NCBI GenBank assembly: GCA_025455725.1
Contig: JALOLY010000025.1
Location: 1-13,198, forward strand
DNA: 13,198 bases
Direction of reading: 5' to 3'
DNA from: Amoebophilaceae bacterium
Lineage (GTDB): Bacteria > Bacteroidota > Bacteroidia > Cytophagales > Amoebophilaceae
A model generated the notes under the pieces. The model worked only from the letters and a program-made list of their open reading frames with translations. It did no database searches and was not told the DNA's origin. Of this stretch, positions 7,613 to 13,198 are shown in pieces (positions within the stretch are counted from its first letter, which is position 1; each line of letters opens with the position of its first letter). A program made the translations under genes and the position numbers.

Positions 7613-9726
7613 TGGTTATTGATAGTGACAACGTACAACGAGCACCAGCAACATCGAAAAAACCAGAGCACTATCTCAACAGGGACCTGAGCTGGCTACG
7701 GTTCCATGAACGTGTCCTGGATCAAGCAGGGAGATCAGATAGAACCATCTTTGAACGGATCAAGTTCCTGCACGTTAGTGCGGCCAACCTAGATGAGTTT
7801 TTCATGATCAGGGTGGGTAGGTTATACAGCTACATCGACTATAACCGAAGATGGTCGAATGAGATGGGTTGGCACATAGTTCCCTTTCGAGAAAAGCTGC
7901 TCAAAAAAGCTAAAGATGCCTTTTATAGGCAGCACAAACATTTTCTACAGGAAGTTAGTGCCTTATGCAAAGCAGATCACTTAGTCTTTGTACAAGACAT
8001 CGCTACCCTCAACCGACGGGAGCAACAACAACTTAAAGACTATTTTCAGGAGGATATCTCGCCGATACTCACGCCTGTTACATTTGACGACTACCATGTT
8101 TTCCCAGTCCTGACAAACAGGCTCTTGGTGTTCGGTGTTGTCACGTATAGCCCCGCCGGAAAAAAGGATAGCAAAGGAATTTCTTTTATTCAGATTCCTC
8201 AGAACTTGCCACGTTTCTATAGACTTAGACGCGGTAGCCATGTCGCTTTTGTACCTGTTGAGAAAATTATACGAGAGCACATGTCTGTGTTCTTCAGCAA
8301 CAAAACGATTCTTTCTGTCACCCTTTTTAGGGTAATTCGCAACGGGGATTTTTCTTTTGAAGAGAACGATGATATAGAAGCCTCGTTTGTAGAGGAACTT
8401 CAGAAGAAGCTCAAGAAAAGGAACAAAGGAAGGGTAGTCAAATTAGAATTAGAGGCGAACCACGATCAGTGGCTGGTAGATCAGCTAAAGCACCAGTGGA
8501 ATATTGACAAAAGCAACGTATTCCAAGTGCCTCCGCAAAGTCTCATGGATCTTACGGGACTTCAGCAGATTGTACAACACAGTGGTGATCACAATCAACT
8601 TCCGGTACTGCCAATCACGTACCCTACCCAACACAGTGATGAGCTTTTTGAAATCTTGAAACAACAAGACGTCCTTCTCCATCATCCTTACAATAGCATT
8701 AACACAGTAATCAATTTTTTGGAAAAAGCTGCTGAAGACCCATATGTATTAGCCATCAAAATGACTATTTACCGCTTGGCTCCCGATTCAGCTGTTACGG
8801 CAGCTCTGCTCAAGGCTGCAGAGCGTGGTAAGCACGTCTCGGTGCTTATTGAAATAAAGGCTCGCTTTGATGAAGAGCATAACATGCAAGAGGCTAAGAA
8901 GTTAGAAAAAGCAGGTTGTTCTGTAATGTATGGCATGAGTGGCGTCAAAACTCATGCCAAGATGATGATGATCGTGCGCAGCAAAGAAGGGCGTACGATC
9001 CGTTATGTACACTTATCTAGTGGTAACTACAACGAAGAAACGGCACAAGCATATGCTGATATTAGTCTAATGACTACAGATGAGGTTTATGCCAATGATG
9101 TATCAGAGTTCTTTCGTGATATCACCGGCCACGTAGCCCATACAACTTATAAAAATCTTATTACGGCGCCTTGCAATATTCGCAAGCAGCTCACCGCTAT
9201 GATTCGTCAAGAAGCACAGCATGCACAGCAAGGGTTGCCCTGTGGCATTGTTATCAAGGTGAATGCACTGGAAGATGAAATCACCATAGAAGAGTTGTAT
9301 AAGGCTTCCCAAGCTGGTGTGCCCATTCGACTTATTGTAAGGGGGATCTGCTGCCTAATACCCCAGAAGCCTGGGTTGAGCACTAACATCACCGTACGTT
9401 CCATTGTAGGGAATTTTCTAGAACATGCCCGCATCTTCTACTTTCACAATCAAGGTAGCGCCAGGGTATATGTCGGCAGTGCCGACATCATGGTCAGAAG
9501 TTTCGACCAACGTATTGAATCTCTATTTATAATTAAACACCCTATTCTTAAACAACAAGTAATCAACATTTTAGCCTACGATCTGAGAGACAATGTAAAT
9601 AGCTATATGATGCAGGAAGACGGAACCTACAAAAGGATACGGTCAAGCAGTGAAGCGCCTTTTAACATTCATACAGCTTTTTTTAAGGTCACCTTAGACG
9701 AGATAACGCAGGCCCGACTTTTTTGA
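7612..9726 (+). CDS. ppk1: Polyphosphate kinase 1
   Basis: PPK1 reversibly builds inorganic polyphosphate from the terminal phosphate of ATP through a phosphohistidine intermediate; it is usually membrane-associated. The 704-residue protein has typical length and domain order. The N-terminal domain begins NRDLSWLRFHERVLDQA. The head domain contains LTPVTFDDYHVFPVLTNR. The first phospholipase-D-like catalytic domain shows IKMTIYRLA with Arg 388, EIKARFDEEHN with Arg 418, and GVKTHAKMM with His 448, the expected autophosphorylated residue. The second shows FLEHARIFYF with His 605 and VYVGSADIMVRSFDQRIE. The last motif differs mildly from the usual SSADWMxRNLDRR, with Ile for Trp, but both histidines and both arginines are kept, so activity is expected. 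The ATG begins on the last base of the gyrB stop codon (TAATG), so the two genes are surely one transcript. It is convergent with gapA, 24 bases away. Confidence 0.96.
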   Translation: MVIDSDNVQRAPATSKKPEHYLNRDLSWLRFHERVLDQAGRSDRTIFERIKFLHVSAANLDEFFMIRVGRLYSYIDYNRRWSNEMGWHIVPFREKLLKKAKDAFYRQHKHFLQEVSALCKADHLVFVQDIATLNRREQQQLKDYFQEDISPILTPVTFDDYHVFPVLTNRLLVFGVVTYSPAGKKDSKGISFIQIPQNLPRFYRLRRGSHVAFVPVEKIIREHMSVFFSNKTILSVTLFRVIRNGDFSFEENDDIEASFVEELQKKLKKRNKGRVVKLELEANHDQWLVDQLKHQWNIDKSNVFQVPPQSLMDLTGLQQIVQHSGDHNQLPVLPITYPTQHSDELFEILKQQDVLLHHPYNSINTVINFLEKAAEDPYVLAIKMTIYRLAPDSAVTAALLKAAERGKHVSVLIEIKARFDEEHNMQEAKKLEKAGCSVMYGMSGVKTHAKMMMIVRSKEGRTIRYVHLSSGNYNEETAQAYADISLMTTDEVYANDVSEFFRDITGHVAHTTYKNLITAPCNIRKQLTAMIRQEAQHAQQGLPCGIVIKVNALEDEITIEELYKASQAGVPIRLIVRGICCLIPQKPGLSTNITVRSIVGNFLEHARIFYFHNQGSARVYVGSADIMVRSFDQRIESLFIIKHPILKQQVINILAYDLRDNVNSYMMQEDGTYKRIRSSSEAPFNIHTAFFKVTLDEITQARLF

Positions 9727-9750
9727 AGAATTTCGGTAGGGGTGAGCAAA

Positions 9751-10746
9751 CTAATAGCTTACCCGGCCAATCAAATCAGCGACGCGGTGTGCATAGCCTC
9801 CTTCATTATCGTACCAGCCCACCACTTTCACTAAATTACCTTGGACAGCGGTGAGCAGTGCATCAAAAACACAAGAATGTGGGTTGCCAATCACATCTAC
9901 TGACACAATAGGATCTTCTGTATAGGACAAAATACCCTTGAGAGCGCCTTGTGCAGCTGCTAACATGGCCTGATTAATCGCTAATTTGGTGGTGTGGTGC
10001 TTAAGTATGACTGTAAAATCGGTCATTGACCCATTTGCTACAGGCACACGAGTGGCCATGCCATCGAGTTTTCCGCGTAGCCTCGGCAACACCAGCCCGA
10101 CTGCTTTAGCTGCACCGGTTGCAGTAGGAATAATAGACTGAGTGGCTGCTCTAGCTCTTCGTAAGTCTTTATGAGGTGCATCCTGGAGCCGTTGATCAGC
10201 TGTGTAGGCATGAATAGTATTGATGAAACCTTTGTCAATACCAAAGGTCTCATCTAGTACCTTAGCCATAGGGGCTAAGCAATTGGTAGTACAAGAAGCA
10301 TTAGAAATGATGGGGTTATTGTTTTGCAGGATATGGTCATTGACGCCTAACACCACTGTAGGAATATGTTCTTGGGTAGGGGCAGAGATGACAACGCGCC
10401 GTGCACCTGCTGCTAAGTGCCTGCTGGCGCCTTCTTGATCTGTGAATCTACCCGTTGCCTCCAGTACTGTGTCGATGCCTAAGGCTTTCCAAGGTAGCTG
10501 TGCAGGATCGGACTCGGCGTACACTTGAATCTTTTTCCCCGCTACCACCAGGTGAGTTTCTAGATGAGTGACTTCACCTGAAAATAGCCCATAGTTAGAA
10601 TCATACTTGAACAAATGTGCCAGGGTAGCGGCGTCTGCTAGGTCGTTAATGGCCACCACTGTTACTTGGTCTTGTCGCAACAAAGCCCTCAAACTCATAC
10701 GACCTACTCTTCCAAACCCATTGATGGCTATTTGTGGTTTTGTCAT
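9751..10746 (-). CDS. gapA: Type I glyceraldehyde-3-phosphate dehydrogenase
   Basis: GAPDH catalyses oxidative phosphorylation of glyceraldehyde-3-phosphate to 1,3-bisphosphoglycerate with NAD(P), in cytosolic glycolysis or gluconeogenesis. At 331 residues the length is normal. The Rossmann fold begins AINGFGRVGR, followed by VAINDLADAATLAHLFKYDS. The catalytic site SNASCTTNCLAPM carries Cys 152, with partner His 179 in NTIHAYTADQ. The C-terminal substrate-binding part has ATGAAKAVGLVLPRLRGKLDGMATRVP and WYDNEGGYAHRVADLI. In most GAPDHs that last motif reads NEWGY; here Trp is replaced by Gly at residue 316, next to the Asn that contacts nicotinamide. The VAINDLAD context resembles group members using NAD or both cofactors, and I cannot decide between them. 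The start is ATG 10744-10746, with no other in-frame start giving a family-like N-terminus. The gene appears monocistronic, convergent with ppk1 and divergent from tRNA-Glu. Confidence 0.95.
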   Translation of the reverse strand: MTKPQIAINGFGRVGRMSLRALLRQDQVTVVAINDLADAATLAHLFKYDSNYGLFSGEVTHLETHLVVAGKKIQVYAESDPAQLPWKALGIDTVLEATGRFTDQEGASRHLAAGARRVVISAPTQEHIPTVVLGVNDHILQNNNPIISNASCTTNCLAPMAKVLDETFGIDKGFINTIHAYTADQRLQDAPHKDLRRARAATQSIIPTATGAAKAVGLVLPRLRGKLDGMATRVPVANGSMTDFTVILKHHTTKLAINQAMLAAAQGALKGILSYTEDPIVSVDVIGNPHSCVFDALLTAVQGNLVKVVGWYDNEGGYAHRVADLIGRVSY

Positions 10747-10953
10747 TGATGAGGAGTTAACGCCACTTTATTGAAAATTGCTTCGGTCGGTTCTATCCTC
10801 GTAGTCACAGCTCTTCCCAATGGAACAATCCACCAGCCCATCTTGAGTCTAGAAGGACACACAGACGCAAGCTTGTACAAGCCTACTTTCCACGCACAAC
10901 CACTGATCATCACAACACACTACGACACGCAGGCGCCAAATGTACATACCTTT
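10747..10953. other. Intergenic region between gapA and the tRNA-Glu promoter
   Basis: This gap should hold the leftward gapA promoter, but no TAnnTTTG with a TTTG partner was found on the minus strand. An open frame from TTG 10771 reads to 11013 but runs through the tRNA gene, has no recognisable similarity, and is not called. A perfect 12-base palindrome (GCTTGTACAAGC, 10871-10882) lies here; about three of this length are expected by chance in a window this size. Confidence 0.4.
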
Positions 10954-10984
10954 TTTGAAAAAGAATATGTGGTAGCTATATTTG
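10954..10984 (+). promoter_or_regulatory. Bacteroidota-type promoter for tRNA-Glu
   Basis: A -33 element TTTG (10954-10957, within a T-rich run) and a -7 element TATATTTG (10977-10984) are separated by 19 bases. Both match the Bacteroidota primary sigma factor consensus TTTG / TAnnTTTG exactly and with accepted spacing. The -7 element ends 14 bases before the tRNA gene at 10999, which is where a stable RNA promoter is expected. This is the best promoter in the window and supports the phylum assignment. Confidence 0.8.
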
Positions 10985-10998
10985 CGGAGGTCTGTTTC

Positions 10999-11070
10999 GG
11001 CCCGTTCGTCTAGGGGTTAGGACATCAGGTTTTCATCCTGAAAACAGGGGTTCGATTCCCCTACGGGCTA
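10999..11070 (+). tRNA. tRNA-Glu (anticodon UUC)
   Basis: A full cloverleaf can be folded in 72 bases. The acceptor stem pairs GGCCCGT (10999-11005) with ACGGGCT (11063-11069), with a G-U pair at the end. The D stem pairs GTCT with GGAC. The anticodon stem pairs TCAGG (11025-11029) with CCTGA around the loop TTTTCAT, whose anticodon is TTC at 11032-11034. The T arm is AGGGG-TTCGATT-CCCCT. The discriminator base is A (11070). CCA is not encoded: the next bases are CTC, so the CCA end must be added by nucleotidyltransferase. U34 of this tRNA is a standard target of MnmA, encoded at the left end of the window. Confidence 0.97.
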
Positions 11071-11296
11071 CTCAACCTCTTCAGAGCAAGCGAAAAGCAA
11101 TCAATTTCCACGTCGCTTGACCGCTACGGTGAACCGAAGCAGAGAAACTCATCCGGCTTCGGGGCGCCACTACGGCTTCTACTCTCTTCTTCTGAGACTT
11201 AGTATCTTGACGCTAACCTCGGGGGCCTGTTTAATTACCTTTACAAGAAGTCTAATTTTTTGGTTACCCATTGTCGGTAGCGCTGAATCGTGTAGC
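11071..11296. other. Spacer after tRNA-Glu with two inverted repeats
   Basis: These 226 bases separate the tRNA from the oxidoreductase ATG. Two perfect 7-base inverted repeats are visible: CAAGCGA 11087-11093 with TCGCTTG 11113-11119, and CCGAAGC 11134-11140 with GCTTCGG 11156-11162. The first could help end tRNA transcription, but no T run follows. An open frame from TTG 11117 is continuous with the oxidoreductase and would add 60 residues. I treat that stretch as untranslated because homologues start at the dinucleotide-binding motif. Confidence 0.4.
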
Positions 11297-12358
11297 ATGG
11301 TTGACTTTCTCATCGTAGGGCAAGGAATCGCCGGTTCAGTGCTTGCCTTGCAGTTACTGAAGCGTGGTAAGCGTGTACTTGTTATCAATAATAAGAAAAT
11401 CAATAGCGCTTCTAATGTTGCTGCGGGCATATACAACCCCATTACGGGGAGAGCTATGGTGAAAACTTGGCTTGCAGACACGCTCTTCCCGTATTGTACC
11501 AGTTTTTACCAGGAAATATCACAAATGTTAGGGGTACAATTTTTGCACCCCATGCCTATTTTTCGTCCGTTCTTAACAGCGCAAGAGCGCTCTAAATGGA
11601 TGGAAAGGGCTAGAACAGGAAGTTATGACGATTTTGTAGAAAGAGTAGTGGGATCGGCCTACCATCAAGGCAATATGGTATACCCATACGGTGGCATTAT
11701 CCTGAAGCAGTCTGGCTATTTAGATGTGAAAAGCTTTCTGAGAGCTACACGGACTCATTTGGAAGCGCAAGATGCATACGTAGAAGCTAATTTTGTTTAT
11801 GACCATATACGTCTTGGCAGTCACGTAGATTATCAGCATATAAAGGCCCATCAGATTATTTTTTGTGAGGGCTCGCATGTTAAGAACAATCCTTTCTTTG
11901 GTCCGTTACCTTTTTGTTTGGTAAAAGGCGAATTGCTATTAGTAGCACTACAGCAACCCCTCAGGATTATTTACAATAGATGCATTTTTGTACTACCACA
12001 AGCAGAAAATCGAGCTCTTGTAGGAGCCACTTATGACCGGCAAGATTTATCGCTAACACCTACAGAAAAAGCAAGACAACTATTAGAGAAGAACCTACGA
12101 AGTACATTTAAGCTATCCTACACAATATGCGAGCAACGAACAGGTATTCGTCCAGCTACTTTTGACCGAAGACCCTTCATAGGCTTAGACCCTTGTTACC
12201 CGCAATTGGGTATCTTTAATGGTCTAGGGACCAAAGGCGTTTCACTAGCCCCGTACTTAGCAAAACGTTTTGTTGAGTACCTGTTACTGCAAAAAGAACT
12301 ACCCATAGAGGTACAGCTCGGCAGATCTAGACTGGGTAAAGGTACTTATGTCCACTAG
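11297..12358 (+). CDS. FAD-dependent oxidoreductase, DAO family
   Basis: This 353-residue protein belongs to the D-amino-acid oxidase/glycine oxidase-like FAD-binding superfamily. The N-terminal Rossmann motif is DFLIVGQGIAGSVLALQL, with GxGxxG at residues 8-13 and a second strand RVLVIN. It is followed by SNVAAGIYNPITGRAMVKTW (39-58). The C-terminal FAD-binding end shows GIRPATFDRRPFIGL (283-297) and FNGLGTKGVSLAPY (307-320). This pattern matches, from memory, a conserved Bacteroidota family usually annotated only as an FAD-dependent or NAD(P)/FAD oxidoreductase; its substrate is unknown to me. The product should be cytosolic and would oxidise an amine or amino acid. The frame is open upstream to TTG 11117, but that extension precedes the FAD motif and is not family-like, so I use ATG 11297. 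The yicC start follows after 74 bases. Confidence 0.88.
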   Translation: MVDFLIVGQGIAGSVLALQLLKRGKRVLVINNKKINSASNVAAGIYNPITGRAMVKTWLADTLFPYCTSFYQEISQMLGVQFLHPMPIFRPFLTAQERSKWMERARTGSYDDFVERVVGSAYHQGNMVYPYGGIILKQSGYLDVKSFLRATRTHLEAQDAYVEANFVYDHIRLGSHVDYQHIKAHQIIFCEGSHVKNNPFFGPLPFCLVKGELLLVALQQPLRIIYNRCIFVLPQAENRALVGATYDRQDLSLTPTEKARQLLEKNLRSTFKLSYTICEQRTGIRPATFDRRPFIGLDPCYPQLGIFNGLGTKGVSLAPYLAKRFVEYLLLQKELPIEVQLGRSRLGKGTYVH

Positions 12359-12432
12359 TGAGTCTTGGAGGTACCATGCACAGGCAGGCGCCTGGCGTTC
12401 AAAACATGGTGTAACAGCGTAAATATGTATGT
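12359..12432. other. Short spacer before yicC
   Basis: The 74-base gap contains a palindromic CAGGCGCCTG near 12387-12396 and, just before the yicC start, three ATGs spaced four bases apart (12425, 12429, 12433) in three different frames. Only the third opens the yicC frame. No T-run terminator or consensus promoter was seen, so yicC may be read through from the oxidoreductase gene. Confidence 0.35.
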
Positions 12433-13198
12433 ATGATCAAATCGATGACGGGTTACGGAAAAGCTGATTATGAAGACGGACGACTACGTGCAAGCGTAGA
12501 AGTTAAGGCTATCAATTCCAAGCATGCAGATATAACCTTCCAGTTGCCCAGAGAATTTGCTGCACAAGAGCTAGCATGGCGTAACTTAGTCGTAACCTAT
12601 CTCAAGCGGGGGAGAGTAACGTTGTCTTTGGCCTACGAACGTAAGCATGCTACTTCACCCCCAATGCACGTCAACCGAGCACTTTTCAAGCACTATTACC
12701 ATGCGCTGCAATCCCTAGCAGAAGAAGTAGATGCCTCATCCCCGGCGCTTTTTCAGTTGGCTGTACAATTTCCCGAAGTTATTACTCAAAGCAATCGGCG
12801 TGTCGACTACGCAGAAGACCTCCAGATTCTTGAGAAAGTTATCCAGGACGCCCTACAACAGTGTGACCAGAGTAGACAAGAAGAAGGGACTGTTTTGGCT
12901 AACAGGCTGTTAGATTACTTACAGGATATTTATAATAAACTAAAAAGGGTAGAAAACTTATCCCCAGTGCGTAGCAAGACGGTCCGCGAAAAGCTTCAAG
13001 CAAGTATCCAAACCTGGACGGCTACACACGCTGTTGATGAGAACCGGCTGGAACAAGAATTAATTTATTACTTAGAGCGACTAGACGTTACCGAAGAGCA
13101 AGTAAGGTTAGCACAGCATCTATCTTACTTTGAGGAGATCATGAAGAGTCCCCAAGAGGTAGGAAGAAAATTGGGGTTTATTGCCCAGGAAATAGGTC
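12433..13198 (+). CDS. yicC: YicC-family endoribonuclease (3' partial)
   Basis: The frame from ATG 12433 is open to the window edge for 255 codons with no stop. It begins MIKSMTGYGKADYEDGRL, the hallmark YicC N-terminus (usual form MIxSMTGFGRAE), followed by VEVKAINSKHADITFQLP (residues 22-39). The C-terminal DUF1732 region shows THAVDENRLEQELIYYLERL, DVTEEQVRLAQHLSYFEEIM and GRKLGFIAQEIG. The family is about 290 residues, so roughly 35 are cut off at the right edge. YicC proteins are recently characterised endoribonucleases that cleave structured RNA, including a small RNA in E. coli. The conserved acidic and His residues of the DENRLEQE stretch are present. In many bacteria the next gene is gmk (guanylate kinase), which would be expected beyond 13198 but cannot be seen. 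Confidence 0.95.
   Translation, partial: MIKSMTGYGKADYEDGRLRASVEVKAINSKHADITFQLPREFAAQELAWRNLVVTYLKRGRVTLSLAYERKHATSPPMHVNRALFKHYYHALQSLAEEVDASSPALFQLAVQFPEVITQSNRRVDYAEDLQILEKVIQDALQQCDQSRQEEGTVLANRLLDYLQDIYNKLKRVENLSPVRSKTVREKLQASIQTWTATHAVDENRLEQELIYYLERLDVTEEQVRLAQHLSYFEEIMKSPQEVGRKLGFIAQEIG

Noticed and set aside
10871..10882. 12-base palindrome GCTTGTACAAGC as an operator
   Set aside because: About three perfect 12-base palindromes are expected by chance in 13 kb, there is no second copy, and no regulator gene is nearby.
10771..11013. 80-codon open frame between gapA and tRNA-Glu
   Set aside because: It starts with TTG, has no recognisable domain, and runs through the promoter and into the tRNA gene.
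11117..11296. N-terminal extension of the FAD oxidoreductase from TTG 11117, including a hydrophobic stretch
   Set aside because: It needs a TTG start, precedes the dinucleotide-binding motif where family members begin, and covers a spacer with inverted repeats. ATG 11297 gives a normal family length.
1..13198. Mobile element, CRISPR array, prophage, toxin-antitoxin or defence system
   Set aside because: All coding stretches are assigned to housekeeping or transporter families; no transposase, integrase, direct repeat array or flanking inverted repeat was found.

Overview
The window looks like an ordinary chromosomal stretch from a member of the Bacteroidota. Three things point there: the DnaB, Mur-ligase-like and FAD-oxidoreductase proteins resemble what I recall of Bacteroidota versions; a clear Bacteroidota-type promoter (TTTG, 19 bases, TAnnTTTG) sits just before a tRNA gene; and no start codon has an obvious Shine-Dalgarno site, which is usual in that phylum. 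Base composition is roughly mid-40s %GC by eye. A host-associated or reduced member (for example the Amoebophilaceae) is possible, given a decayed peptidoglycan-type gene and a DMT-family transporter, but this is inference and not shown.

Layout. 1-1917 (+): the 3' part of mnmA (tRNA 2-thiouridylase), overlapping a ten-helix EamA/DMT transporter gene. 1972-3747 (-): a probable two-gene unit made of a truncated, motif-degenerate Mur-ligase-like gene followed by a DEDDh 3'-5' exonuclease. 3929-9726 (+): the replication and nucleic-acid block dnaB, then gyrB with ppk1 starting on the last base of the gyrB stop codon. 9751-10746 (-): gapA, convergent with ppk1. 10954-13198 (+): a promoter and tRNA-Glu(UUC), an FAD-dependent DAO-family oxidoreductase, and the start of a YicC-family endoribonuclease gene that leaves the window.

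Most genes are housekeeping: tRNA modification and decoding (mnmA and tRNA-Glu, whose UUC anticodon is a classic MnmA substrate), replication and supercoiling (dnaB, gyrB), polyphosphate and energy metabolism (ppk1, gapA), and RNA turnover (yicC). No mobile element, CRISPR array, phage gene, toxin-antitoxin pair or defence system was found. No gene-free stretch exceeds about 250 bases.

I do not see an undescribed multi-gene system. The one observation that deserves real attention is the Mur-ligase-like gene at 2842-3747. It keeps an intact 301-codon frame and a recognisable fold, but it lacks the C-terminal domain and has lost the key residues at every catalytic motif I can align.
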